From Magicicada septendecula (lineage: Eukaryota; Arthropoda; Insecta; Hemiptera; Cicadidae): a stretch of DNA of 64,000 bases. Location: NCBI GenBank assembly GCA_034769895.1, contig CM068372.1, positions 375,243,258 to 375,307,257 of the forward strand. The letters are read 5' to 3'. Below, in pieces: positions 46,220 to 57,460 of the stretch. The number at the start of each line of letters is the position of its first letter. Positions within the stretch are counted from its first letter, which is position 1. The translations under genes and the position numbers were made by a program. The notes under the pieces are model-generated. The model did no database searches. It was given only the letters and a program-made list of their open reading frames with translations, and had not been told where the DNA came from.

Positions 46220-46782
46220 GCTGCAGAGTGGTTTTGCTTATGCATCGTCGTTTCAACAGAAGGGCACAAGGTAGGTCTATTTGACTGAGTCAATTTTTGT
46301 TGCGGTTGTGCGGAGCGGTTCTGAACAAAAAAATGTAGTAGGCTATGGTGACGCCTATGACATACATTGCATGTGTGGACGGACTTACAGGTGACTAACT
46401 TATGTGTTCCAAAACAATTTTGACACAAGTTCTTATTTTTAACAAAAGCTTGTCTGTCTTGTACAGTAAGTGCGGAAAAATCTGCACATCTATATATGTT
46501 GTGTAAATTTGATGAACAGAAGATACAATGCTGAGTGTAAGTAGTGACCATCGCTATTTTGTGTGGTTTAAACTGGTTTGTATTCATTTTAAAGCCACTG
46601 ATTTTTTGAGAGGTTTGAAGAGAAGGTTCATTTTTTGAGATGATATTAGTTAAACCCGCTGCCTCTTTGCAAGAACATTCATTTTCTAAGAATGTAATTA
46701 CTTCTGTAATGGTAGGAACACTTTGTAAATTATCTCGAGAACGTTCAAGTTTGGTCCTGAATTCCGTGTCAAATCTACGCAA
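46216..46782 (-). pseudogene. BEL gag, zinc-knuckle section
   Basis: A 188-codon frame with FDTEFRTKLERS (end of the capsid-like part). It then has two cysteine/histidine clusters typical of BEL gag: CIFCSSNLHNIYRCADF, and CQNCFGTHKLVTC followed by CNVCHRRHHSLLH. These bind the RNA genome in the family. It is out of frame with the upstream gag section (break near 46780) and stops exactly where the protease should begin. Confidence 0.9.
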
Positions 46783-47566
46783 AATATGAGGTCAACAACA
46801 AACTTTCGCTAGCAATATCATGTCCTAGTGCTTTGAGCGCTTGATAATTTTCATTGTAGGTCGACAGAAAATTCCTCATTTGTTTAACTGAAGGATTGTG
46901 CAAATGTGGTAACTCAAATATATTGTTTACGTGAAGTGTTATCAACAATCTAGAATTTTGATATCTTTTTAGCAAAGTTTGCCAGGCTATGGCATAGTTT
47001 GTATTAGTGACAGGCAACGATTTAATTAAATTTAGCGGCTCATCAGTCAAACAAGAAAGGAAGTATGTAAATTTCTCCACATTAGAAATGGTTTCATTCT
47101 TGTGCACTGCATTTTCAAACAGACTGTGAAAGACTACCCATTTCTCAGGTTGTCCAGAAAATGTTCCCAAGTTTAAGCGAGGTAAATTTACGGTGGGAGT
47201 AGGCGCAACTAGTTGTGATGCACCAGTGTGAGACTGATCCAAGGTTTCCTGCGGTAGCGATGGTAGAAGAGGAGCACACGAACTTTGTATAGCTATATTT
47301 AAGTCTGATATAGAATCTTGTAATCTTGAAATCTGTTCATTATCCAGATCTTCTGGTAAAGGTGTTGTACTAAACAGTTTATTTATAAGCCTTTCAAATT
47401 CAGCATATTTATTTTCTGCGGTGGAGCTAAGCAAACTAACTTTTCGTGTTTGCTGTTCAGTTAAATTACCTATACCAATAACCTCAAAAGCAACAATTTG
47501 CTTGTTAATATTATGAAGCCTACTCTCAATCAGTTCACTTTGCTTCACAAAAGAAGAAAATCCCAT
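46775..47566 (-). pseudogene. BEL gag, N-terminal DUF1759-type section
   Basis: The 263-codon frame starts at ATG 47566 (MGFSSFVKQSELIES). It includes LPRLNLGTFSGQPEKWVVFH, FTYFLSCLTDEPLNLIKSLP and AWQTLLKRYQNSRLL, the LPxLxLxxFSG...W...KFxYLxxxL...RYxN pattern of DUF1759 in BEL/Pao gag. In the family this is the particle-forming region. A premature stop at 46775 results from a frame change. Confidence 0.93.
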
Positions 47567-48118
47567 TTTGGTAATTTATTAATACACTCGCTTTAAAAAA
47601 TATATTCAGATGTAAATAACAAAAGAGTTATAAGTAAAAGTTGTAATTCACAATGTTCTTCCAGTATTCAGTAATTTCCAGTCCAAATAATTTTAATTTT
47701 TTTTTTTATCACTAAAATACCAATAGCGTAGATGACAGTAATAATGGTAATATGGTAATAAAGGAATATGGCTACTGTATTTTATAGAAACTAATACAGA
47801 GGTCGGTTTTGAAGAAACACACTACACTTCAGAACTATGCTTGCTAGATAAAACATGAAATAACACACGCTGCACAATGAATCAATAAAACTATGCTTGC
47901 GTGAAAAAACATGAAAAAATCATAACAAAATGAAAAGCGCACTGAGTATTGGTAATACTTGCCAGTAGTAAATAATTGTTGTTTTTTTTTTTAATATTTA
48001 AGCGTTACAATAATTCAATAAACGTAATAATAAAGAGCGTAATAATTAATAAAAATCTTGCTTTCCAACGTGCTGGATTCTGAATGAAAGATGCTATCCG
48101 GGCTGGACGGACCAAAAA
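47567..48118 (-). promoter_or_regulatory. BEL 5' leader with candidate primer-binding site
   Basis: Untranslated leader of about 550 bp. Four bases inside the 5' LTR the minus strand reads TGGTCCGTCCAGCC (48114-48101). It begins with the TGG that pairs with a tRNA CCA end and is the likely primer-binding site. I could not identify the tRNA. Confidence 0.6.
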
Positions 48119-48595
48119 TGTGGGGTTCTTTTTTATTAACAGTGGACTGTATATTGTAAAACTAAAATAGTTAAAAGGATTTATTCTCATGTAATCAACA
48201 ATGCATAAATATTAAGCGTTTACTGACCTTGTCCTTGTGCGCTGTAAATGTCCCGTTGTAAGCAACACTTTGGTGATTTTTTAGGCAGTCCTAAACTTCA
48301 CAATAATATTCCAACAAACGTTAAACACATAAAATAAACACATGAAATAAGCACAAAGTAAAATAACAATAGCGGTGAATAGTCTTTCTATTCTTGCGGT
48401 ATGCGTGTATAAACCAAAAAGAACTGAACTGCACGATATGGTTTACACTACAGGAAAGAAAAACGCTCTAATTATGATTGCTGATTACAATGTGAATTGT
48501 ACTTTGAAACAGGTAATGGGAGTGCACTCTATTAGAGATAATGAAGTAGAGATAGGGTGAGTTTAACTATTGTTATGAAAACAAAATATCTGACA
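48119..48595 (-). repeat. BEL 5' LTR
   Basis: 477 bp, TG...CA ends, near-identical to 42174-42649, and flanked on the right by the second GGTAG duplication (48596-48600). Confidence 0.95.
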
Positions 48596-49045
48596 GGTAG
48601 TCTAGAGTTATCTACTTCCTGATATATTACTGCACCTAGGGCTACACTTGAACTGTCTGTTTGCACTACGAACGGTTTTGTAAAATCGGCTAATTGTAAT
48701 ACTGGGGGTGATATAATGCTTTCTTTTAGTTTTTCGAATGCAGCGTGGTGTTGCAGACTCCACTCAAATTTAGCTCCCTTCTTTCTTAAAGCATTCAGCG
48801 GTGCTGCAATTTCGGCTAGATGAGGGATATACTTGTGGAAATAATTTATCATTCCCAAAAATCGGGCTATTCCTTTCGCATCCCGCGGTGGTAAAAATTC
48901 TCTGATCGCACGGGTTCGCTCGGGGTCTATGCTTACCTTTCCGTTGGTCTTTACTATGTGACCTAAAAATGAAAATTGTGTGACAGCAAAACTTACTTTA
49001 CTGGGATTTACTGTTAGTCCGACTTTCTCTAATCGGGATAGTACA
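48596..49045 (-). pseudogene. gypsy RT thumb and RNase H N-terminal half
   Basis: Open in one frame from about 49045 to the BEL insertion. RLEKVGLTVNPSKVSFAV and FLGHIVKTNGKVSIDPERT belong to the RT thumb/connection. FLGMINYFHKYIPHLAEIAA and VVQTDSSSVALGAVIYQE belong to the start of RNase H. The frame is cut within RNase H at 48601 by BEL and resumes at 42168. It is offset from the YLDD-bearing section by a lesion near 49040. Confidence 0.9.
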
Positions 49046-49562
49046 CTTCACGTAGATGTTTAAGATGTTGGTCCATTGATTCGCTGTAGATAACGATGTC
49101 ATCTAGATAGTGGTACACATATTTAAATTTTGTATAGTGGAATATTTTCTCTAATAATCGGCTACATACAGAACTACCTTGGGATATTCCAAAGGGTACT
49201 CTCGTAAATTGGTACAGGTTGAAAGGGACGGCAAATGCGGTTAGACGTTTTGATTCTTCCGAAAGGGGTATTTGATGAAATGCTTGATTTAGATCCATGA
49301 TGGTAAAAACTTTCGCTTTCGTAAAATAATGAAAAGCACTGTGGATGTCGGGAAGTGGTATAGACTCGAATTCTATCCGTTTATTTAATTGCCTGTAGTC
49401 CACAACTAGTCTATGTTTGTCGTGACCTTTTGGTACTAAAAACGCGGGTGATGAGTAAGGTGAAGTAGAGGGTTCGATGACTCCTTGTTCTAATAATTTG
49501 TTGATTTGATTCCTCATTACTTCCATTTTTGGCGGTGATAACTTGTATGGGGGTAGACGCAT
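49029..49562 (-). pseudogene. gypsy reverse transcriptase
   Basis: A 177-codon section with PYSSPAFLVPKGHDKHRLVV, FTIMDLNQAFHQIPLSEES, FTRVPFGISQGSSVCSRL and the catalytic YHYLDDIVIYSES. The usual VPFGLxNAPATFQR motif reads VPFGISQGSSVCSR, a notable departure. It starts at a frame break just after the protease section and ends at a premature stop after the YLDD box. Confidence 0.93.
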
Positions 49563-50257
49563 TACTTATTGTCGTTCAAATTGATTTTGTACTCTATCAG
49601 GTTCGTTAGTCCTAACTTTGGAGTGAGGACGGTGGAAAACTCTTTTATTAGTGTCTGCATTTTCAGTCTATCTTTACTTTCCAGATGAGCTAATTCAGAC
49701 TCGTGGTGTTCTAGATGTGTAGAAGCTGTTCCAGTACTTTCTTTGTTATTTATATTACCATCAAAACTATATTTTTGTGAACGATCGAATCCAAAATAAT
49801 ACTTCTTATCGTGAATGTAAAGAATTATTCCTGTTTTACTGATAAAGTCAGCTCCCAATATTAAGTCGGGACCTAACTCGTCGCAGACCAACATTGGAAA
49901 ATACCAAGTTAGATTTTTAATTTTTAGTTTAAACGTAATGATGAGTTTTATCATTAAATTTTGCTTATTAGCTGTAGCGCATTTAATATTCACCGATTGA
50001 CTGCGTTTAACTAGGTTGTGTTCAAATAATTTATCGGCTAGCTGTTGACTAATTAAGCTTCGGGTTGGTCCGGAATCGATTAATCCGAGAGGGGATGTAA
50101 CACCGAGGTCTACTTGTATATATGGTAATTGACACTTACTGAAGTCACATTTATTAATAGCATTACATTTATCAATGAACTTTTTAACATAGGGGTCTAA
50201 TTTTCTTTTGTTATTTTTTTTTAATTTGTTGTCTTTTAGGGGTTTACCTGTTTTCAC
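49562..50257 (-). pseudogene. gypsy aspartic protease section
   Basis: A 231-codon frame starting ATG at 50257, 14 bases inside the end of the gag frame. The catalytic aspartate is in GLIDSGPTRSLIS (family form is D-S/T-G-A/S), and the flap-side ILGADFI is present. In the family it cleaves the gag-pol polyprotein. The frame ends in a TAA where RT should continue in another frame. The proline after DSG is unusual. Confidence 0.88.
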
Positions 50258-51800
50258 GATGCTGCGGAAGACACAGGATTTCGGATCTCCCTGCCTTACA
50301 TGTTTTTTGGATAAGGGTTTTTCTGATAATACTGTTTCCTTTTACAGTTTCTACTGATGTGTCAAATTTCCCGCAGTTATAACATATATTTTCTTTACGA
50401 GGGGTATCACTTGTTTCCAGTCGAGGTTGAGGTTCATTAGGTTTACCATGGGTGTGAAAATTGGTAGGTCTACGAAATGGTCGTCTTTCGCGCTGTGTTC
50501 TTGCATCTGTCACTAGGGCTTGCGTTTCATTTCTACGTGGTGCAGTGGATAGCAATGCATGCCTGTTCTGATCCGCGTACCATACATTTGACGAGTGAAT
50601 ACTGCATTGTTCTAGATCTGCTAAAGTGTTGGGCCTATTTATTAATGCTAATCGAGATCTTTCTTCCGGAGATAATCCTACTAAAATGGTATCGACCAAT
50701 TGTTTCTCACTCCAGTTGACTAGCAGTAGTCGGGAAAACTCTCTGATGTCTGCAATATAGTGGGCCAGTCTCTTATGAGCTCCTTGTACTCGAAGTACGG
50801 TGTTTCTTTTGAGTTCCTCATAAATTCCTGTGGGAATAAAATGTTTTATTATGGTGGTATGAAGTTCTTCTACTGGAAGAGTCGAGTTTAATGATTCCAG
50901 TACACGATCCTTTAATGGTGGTTTACATTTGGGTAGGAGGACTTGCAAGATTTGCCAATCGTTTAGTTGCTGTAAATCTTTTATTTGTAGGAGGTATTTG
51001 ATGAAATTTAACAATTTCGTAATACTTAAGCCATCCGTATATGGAATTTCTGTTATAATTTTTTCTACTGGATGCGTGATCTTTCCGTAGAGGTCCAGAT
51101 TAAAATTTACATGTGGTATACTTATAGAAGGACCTGGTGGTGCGTTAGGCGTCGTAAACGCGTACTTACTGGTACGGTATTGATGACCACTAGGCTGTGG
51201 GGCTTCCGATATCTTTAGGGTATTCAGGTCTCTATCTGGTAGCTGTACATGACTCGGTTGTATCTTCGATACGGTGGGTGATTCGTGATTCGCGGTGGTG
51301 GGAGGGTGTTCTAAAGTAGGCGATTGAACTGGAGAAATATTTAATTTCTTCAGATACTGTTCTATTTCTTCCATTCGAACAGAGTCGGACATTCTTCGCA
51401 ATTCATTGATAATTGTGGGTAATTGCCGTAATGCCTCATCCGCAAATTTTTGCACATCGGGAGGGATTACAGTGACGTTGGGCCAGTTCAATAAATTCTT
51501 CATCCGGCGGGTTAAATGTTCTATTCTTTGCGTGGTCCGCAATATCACTGCAGGTGATTTTTCGTCGTGAAGGGTTTGAGATAATAACGTCAATTCCCTA
51601 TACTTCGCATAACACGTTTCTCTTTCACTCTCATAATCGAGTTCGCTTAATCTACCTAACTGCGCGGGTGTATCTGATCTACTTTCGCGTAACGATTTGC
51701 GCAATTCAGAGACTGTTACATTCGCGTGAGGTAAACCGCGTAACATAGCTTCGTAGCACAATTCATCTTTTAATAATAGATCGGGGTTAAATAAAGCCAT
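50244..51800 (-). pseudogene. gypsy gag
   Basis: A 518-codon frame from ATG 51800 (MALFNPDLLLKDELCYEAML). It contains a capsid-like region (PYTDGLSITKLLNFIKYLLQ, LPVEELHTTIIKHF, VNWSEKQLVDTILVGLSPEE) and ends in a zinc knuckle. The knuckle starts CYNCGKF, but then reads out of frame, so its His and last Cys are lost from this frame (break at about 50363). In the family gag forms the particle and packages RNA. Confidence 0.93.
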
Positions 51801-52477
51801 TTTTTTTTTTTATATTAACCACTATAAGCACTTATGCTACTAATACTAAATCCTCTACTACTCTTTCTTGACTACACAAATAAACAATTTTAATTTGCAG
51901 TAAAATTTACATTGGTCGTGCGAGAGTTAAATCTCAGAGAAAGAGAAATCTCACACAGATGTCGACTTACTTTCAACAAAGGGGAGATACATGGTTACTA
52001 GGCACAAGACGACACACACTTGTTATAACAATAAACAATAGAGGAGGTGGGGTATTGTCTAACTCAACGCGGCAGAGGGTGGCAAGGACAGTTCCGTACA
52101 GGTGAGAGCAGGAAATATACCGGTCTGAGATTGTTGTCAAACCGACACGTTGGTGACTGAATTTTTGACAGGCACAGACATGGGCTTATTACATTTAAAT
52201 AATTTTTTATATTATATTTAAATATCCTTAACCTATATATCATTGTTATTATATTATATTATTACGCCGCATAATGATTATAAAACACTCTATACTAATT
52301 TTGATTTTACTTACTTCAATTCTTTCCTTTGCGTATTTTAAATTAACATGGTAGTTAACCTGACAGAGTGAATAATTCTACAAAATATTAACTGACAAAC
52401 GCAGAGTAACGTATTTTATTTTTGCTATTGTCATTTGCACATTACAACAAAACAAAGCAGAGCAGAGTCGCGCATTT
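51801..52477 (-). other. gypsy 5' leader
   Basis: 677-bp untranslated region between the 5' LTR and gag. No convincing TGG-starting primer-binding site is seen next to the LTR (the minus strand there reads AAATGCGCGACTCTGC). Confidence 0.6.
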
Positions 52478-54017
52478 TATAACGTCTTTTCGTTATAACA
52501 TCGGGAACCTGGTTAATTGGCTCAGGTCAATTAAACAGGCTGCCATATTCTTAACAAAGTCAACAATAACTGAAAATAAACAAATATTATATAGGATCTC
52601 GAGAATTAAGGAAAATTGGCAGGGGTTTGTAGACTTATTCACTCATCTTTTTTGACCATGACATCTCTTTATTACTTACTGATATTAGCATCTTTACTTA
52701 TGGTTATCAACATTTGTGTTTCAATAGTTTACAAAATTATTTTATGTTTTGTTCAATTACAAGGGCCCTCAAAATATAGATGTACATCTGTTTAACTTTT
52801 CCACGGATCCGGGACTTGAAAAGGTATATTAATAATGGTCACATATCATATATTATCTTGAAGTGGTGCCATTAGAAGAATGGACTTATTTCCCTTTTTA
52901 AACAATAAGGCTTTACAGTTTAGAGCTCTAACTCTTTTACTAAGAATAAGAATACAATTACTGTCAGTAATTAAAAGGTCTTAGTGGTGTTAATTTAATT
53001 GTCTTTTGTTGGATATAGTATTTAGTATTTCATAACCACGGAAGGCATGCCTCCGTGTCACCTGTGATATCCTCCAGCTTCTCGTTATTCCAGTCCTCGG
53101 TCATCGGTTGCAGCATGTTTGATGTAGGTCAGGCATCTCTCGTTATCTTCGTATCCGGTGATGGTGTAGTCCTGAAGTCTTTTAGATCATTGTGGGTCCT
53201 GGTTCTCTGCTCTTTGCTAACTGGTAGTAATAGCTCGTTGATTTGAATGATTAACACAAAAGTTTTATTCACCTGTATCCACTTCACATGATTGTTTATT
53301 TGTTGCACTTCACTTTATGGTCTTACCACAGTTTTAATTACATAAGTTTTATATTTTAAGATTTTTGTAGAGATGTCATAGGCGCTCAATTTTCATTATT
53401 CTTTCTTACTCGTTTACAACATATTTATATGAATCGCGGTTCAACTATATTAACGCAACACATTGTTTAATAGTATAAAGAACGCCTCTATGTCTTAACT
53501 GACGCGATTAATCACTTTTGGGAACAAACTATTTTTAACGTTCCTCATTACTGCTGTGCGCAGCTTACGGGTTGACCGCTCCATTTCAAGTGGGCATCGT
53601 TTAGGGGCAGAATTGTAACCTCGCGTAGTTTACTCTTCATCATAAAAATAGTTCCACATTTATTTGATATTTACGGTATTAAAGTTTGACATTATAATTA
53701 TCCAAAGCTACGCTTTACTTCAGAATTAATTATAGTATACTACTATGTTGTTGTTTTATTATTTATTTAATTTCAAATTTACGAATATTTTTAGTTTAGT
53801 TTATGGGTCGGTATGCAAGTTGATTCCGGTATTCGCATGTCGATGCATGGTAAATTATTAAAGAGTTTCTTTACTTTACACTCGCATTCCTTCTGTCTAT
53901 ATAATCTCTTACTTAAATATTATTTTAAGTTATTTAAGGGATTTAAATTTAGTTTAAATGTGCGATTAAAAAATTTAATTTCTCTCCTTTTACATTTCCT
54001 ATTTTAAAATCGTCACA
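52478..54017 (-). repeat. gypsy 5' LTR
   Basis: 1,540 bp, about 99% identical by eye to 38523-40061, with the same TGTGACG start and TATA-type terminus. Confidence 0.95.
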
Positions 54018-54123
54018 CTTCTTCTTCTTCTTCTTTTCCTTTTCTTTTCTATTTTCTTTTTCCTTGTTCTTGTTCTTGTTCTTGTTCTTGTTCTTGTTCT
54101 TGTTCTTGTTGTTCTTGTTCTTC
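54018..54123. repeat. CTT and CTTGTT microsatellite, right flank of the gypsy insertion
   Basis: (CTT)n, T/C-rich spacer, then (TTGTTC)n. Together with 38485-38522 it is one low-complexity target split by the gypsy insertion. Confidence 0.95.
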
Positions 54124-54685
54124 AGCTATCGTTTTGACCTGCACATAGTCACTTTTTCGACGGTTTGGTGTACTAGCCCTGTCCACTGGCTTGTTCCACT
54201 TAATTACGTTGTTTTGAAAGGCAATGATTCTCTAGTTTTATCATAGAAATCGGATAAAACTTTAGATGATTGTGTTGTAATAAAATAAACTTATTGTAAA
54301 TGATTTATACATTGTATTGCTTGAGTACTGAACTATGTAAAAAACAGCTGAAAAGTCTGTAAATGCTAAACCCAAGGCTGTGGACACTGAATCTGTGAAT
54401 AAAGTCAAAAAAATACTGGAACGTTTGTTGGCAACAAGCTGAATTGCGGTAAAAATAGTTCCATGACTTCCGAGCGTACCCGAATGTAGTACAGTGAGAA
54501 TAAGGTCTAATTTCTTTGTCCCCCGGGACGACATCTCTTCCATTTTCTTGCCAGTATACTTTACCTTTCCAATTATTGGCTGACTCTTGTTTCTTCAAAC
54601 CCTCCACGCTCTTAGAGTATTCGTGAGCCACGTAGAGTATTCTGTCACGTGGTATCTTATCTGTCATTTCTTATCGTCTAAGATT
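54124..54685 (-). other. unassigned region beside a non-LTR fragment
   Basis: Minus-strand frames of 93 and 120 codons overlap here (54543-54262 and 54667-54305). They follow decayed RT sequence on the same strand and may be its continuation, but no motif is recognisable. Confidence 0.3.
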
Positions 54686-54985
54686 CGCAGCCATATAATA
54701 CTGCTGGAACAACCATCGTCTTACAAAATTTTAAATTACTGTCCTTTCTGTCTACTTTTTCAGAGTGTTGATTATTAAACCACAAATATGTTGAAGTTTA
54801 CTCACTTTGCTGGTCAAATCCTCATTACGGCCATATGTGACACAACACCCTAAGTAATTCATCTTTCCAACCTATTCCAGAGCAATATCATGCAAGACAA
54901 TTTTTGACCAAACTGGATGTTTCCACGGAAAGCCATAATTCTTTTTGTTTTTATAACTATCTACTCGTGATGTTTTTCTAATTGT
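54686..54985 (-). pseudogene. non-LTR reverse transcriptase fragment
   Basis: The minus strand reads KHPVWSKIVLHDIALE, a stop, then MNYLGCCVTYGRNEDLTSKV, QHICGLIINTLKK and LKFCKTMVVPAVLYGCES. The NYLGxxVTYxxNEDL...KFxKTMxVPxLxYGxE order is the RT thumb region of insect non-LTR elements. One stop and one frame change interrupt it. Confidence 0.85.
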
Positions 54986-56100
54986 AGACGGTTCGCATCC
55001 TTGGCATTCCGTTGTATTGAATGTGAAAGTGAATAATAAAGTGAAAGTCACCGCAAACAGTGATATTTTTTCCCGCAGTCCTGTGTCAACTATTATAACT
55101 GTAGGGTAGTCAACCCTTAATGTAAAAGGTAAACAGGTAGTCAACGCTTACAGGGGGTGCGGGCGAGAAATATTGGCGCCACACCTCTGGTATTTTAGTT
55201 GTTATTCGAAATATTAGCCCTACCGCGCACTGAGACGAAACAGTTTCGCAACTGTTTCTTATGTTTTAAAATCTAATGTATTTATATAGGGGGTGCGCGC
55301 ACTACAGAAACAAAAACAAAACTTTATACAACATTGAACCAGCTACTTGTAGTGGATGTTGCGTACGGTCGTTTTTACACCTGACAATTAGAAATGTCCC
55401 CTTCGGATCGTTTAGTCCCTGGGTTCTCTATTCAGTGATCACGTTTGCCTTATAAAATTTAGTGTCACTGAAGACGTTATGCTGACCATCAAGCGATACA
55501 GCAGCCGCTCAGATTTTACAAAATAGGCTATGTTGTGTTATGTAATGTACTTACGGGTGAGGTTGTTAAGACAAGTGGTTCTGGTTCGATTTGTTTGTAC
55601 CGTGTGCCCAAATGTGGTCCGTACTGTACAGGCTATATGTTATTATTATACGCCGGTGTTTTCCTATGCGAAGCCGTTTTCTTTCATTTATTTATTATGT
55701 ATTTTTGGTGGGAGTTTATTTTAAACTGAGCCAAAATCAGCAACTTTCCCAATAAATATTTCGGTTGAATATTTACAAGTATTTGCACGTTTACATACCA
55801 TTTACTCTGTGGTATTCCATCTACCAAACACACTCCCCTCGCCACGTTTTATCCTAGTCCTATAAGCTATTCGTTCGGCCGCACTGTCATTTAGCATTTG
55901 TTACTTTGAAGTAGTCGAGCCGAGTGTAAGAAACGTTGTTGAACAAATGAACAATTGTTGCAATTTTATTATGTTAAATCTTTTCGCCGACACGATGGTA
56001 AATAAAACAAAGATCGTATTTTGTTTCTATTTCTTTTAGACTATACCAAAACTACTTTTCTTAATCATGAGGGCAGAGCCCGTATACAGTATACCGTTTT
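54986..56100. other. no recognisable gene
   Basis: Short frames only, with two overlapping 64-codon plus frames at 55530-55729. CG content is modest. Confidence 0.4.
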
Positions 56101-56140
56101 CTAAGCCAGAGTGTTGTAGAACTCTCTAGAATACTATACG

Positions 56141-56178
56141 AGAATTTTCTGTGAAACACTTCGAGAAAATTCTGGAAT
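56141..56178. promoter_or_regulatory. heat-shock element cluster
   Basis: AGAATTTTCT (56141-56150) is a two-unit GAA/TTC inverted pair. TTCGAGAAAATTCTGGAA (56160-56177) gives four perfect alternating units TTC-GAA-TTC-GAA at 5-bp spacing, the arrangement bound by HSF trimers. No heat-shock gene lies next to it in the window. Confidence 0.6.
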
Positions 56179-56422
56179 GCCTATACAACCCGCACTTCCC
56201 TCCTCTAATCTAGGTTTGTAACATATTTAATATATTTTTTAATATAAATATAGTATTATCTTCAAATAGAAATTCATAACCTAACCCCCACTTGCTTTAG
56301 GCCTATATACACTATTATTCTCACTACTATTTACTAAGTTAATTATAAATGAACTTATAAGTTCATTTATTAAGTTAATAAATGAAAAATTGTTAATCAT
56401 AATCATTTTATTTATACATACA

Positions 56423-56441
56423 CGCGCGCGCGCGCGCGCGC
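56423..56441. repeat. CG dinucleotide microsatellite
   Basis: An uninterrupted alternating CG run of 19 bases within AT-rich DNA. It is rare because methylated CG decays. Confidence 0.95.
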
Positions 56442-56514
56442 AAATTCACATATTAAATTAATGATTATGGAAGTATTTATGCATGGATAGTTTGATTTAT
56501 GTTTTACAGGTTCA

Positions 56515-56720
56515 CGACACTCTCTGAGACAGTGTCTTCCCACCGCATTCTTAATCAGCCTCTTTGTCTTCTTTCAACCACTTTCAATTCAAATATTTTT
56601 TGCTGTGTCTTCCTGGTTCCAGATGTCCATACCATTTTAGCCTTTTTGTTTTCTGTTTTATAAATAGTCTGTGTCGTTTCTTGACCTTCTCTGATTCTGT
56701 CCCTCCTAGTTACCAACTAC
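56515..56720 (-). pseudogene. non-LTR retrotransposon C-terminal fragment
   Basis: The minus strand encodes KRLKWYGHLEPGR, the W-GH motif region, in a context matching the split copy at 5224-6100. Stops are frequent. Confidence 0.65.
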
Positions 56721-57460
56721 TGTTCTCACAGATTTCCTCTCCGATGCAACACCAGCAGAGTTCGATCAGTTATTCTCGATCTGAACTCATCCGTCATCGT
56801 CCCCATGTCGGTTACTACGTATATGGTTTTACAAAGGTGGATTTCCCTTTTTGTACTAATTTCACTTTTACTGATTTGTGTTATTTATATAGCAGTATAG
56901 GCTACTTTGTCAGCTTTGCTTCTGGAATTATAATAATCACAATCATTTCCCTTGTTATTATTAATTCCATATATTATTATTATTTTTTTTTTTTTTAATG
57001 ACAAACACAGCCAACTGAGCTTACCAAACACAGCTTTGACAGTAAGGAACATTTATCGCGTGCACATACGCAGAGAACAACACTTAGATTGAAACATTCC
57101 GTCGTGACTCAGAACTTGGACCCTTATAAAAGTTACATTACACACAGCCATAGAAATGGTTATATTATACCTCTATGTACACAACACAGAAGCGCTGCTG
57201 TGTCTGGTATCAGTGAGTCTCAGTGAAATATCGCTAACTGTAGTGTTTACACGTGCCTTCCCAGATGATGGATTTGGTAAGTTTGCTGCTTTCTTTACTA
57301 ATTTAGTTACACGCGCACGTGTGTGTGTGTGTGTGTCTTCTTACTGCTCCTGAAGCCAAAAAAGCCCATTCAACATCGCCTCAGGGAGGGTGGTAACACC
57401 CCCATACACTTTGGGAAAATATGTTCTAAAACAGTGTAAAAAAATGTGGACTATGAATGC
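56721..57460. other. no recognisable gene
   Basis: Holds a poly-T run at 56986-56996 and a GT run at 57319-57336. Short frames only. Confidence 0.5.

Larger units (their letters stand above)
42174..48595 (-). mobile_element. BEL/Pao LTR retrotransposon nested in gypsy
   Basis: The 6,422-bp element has 476/477-bp LTRs (TG...CA) and a 5-bp target duplication GGTAG. Its minus-strand coding order is gag, RT, RNase H, integrase. The gag has DUF1759-like and CCHC-type sections. Absence of the protease catalytic region and several frame breaks make it inactive. It lies inside the gypsy RNase H region, so it is the younger insertion. Confidence 0.96.
38523..54017 (-). mobile_element. Ty3/gypsy LTR retrotransposon, split by a BEL element
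   Basis: Two 1.54-kb LTRs enclose gag, protease, RT/RNase H and integrase in the order of the Ty3/gypsy group, all on the minus strand. Without the nested BEL element it is about 9.07 kb. CTTC (38519-38522 and 54018-54021) is a possible 4-bp target duplication, but the site is a CTT repeat. There is no envelope frame between integrase and 3' LTR. Each coding section is separated from the next by a frame change, so the copy is inactive. Confidence 0.95.
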
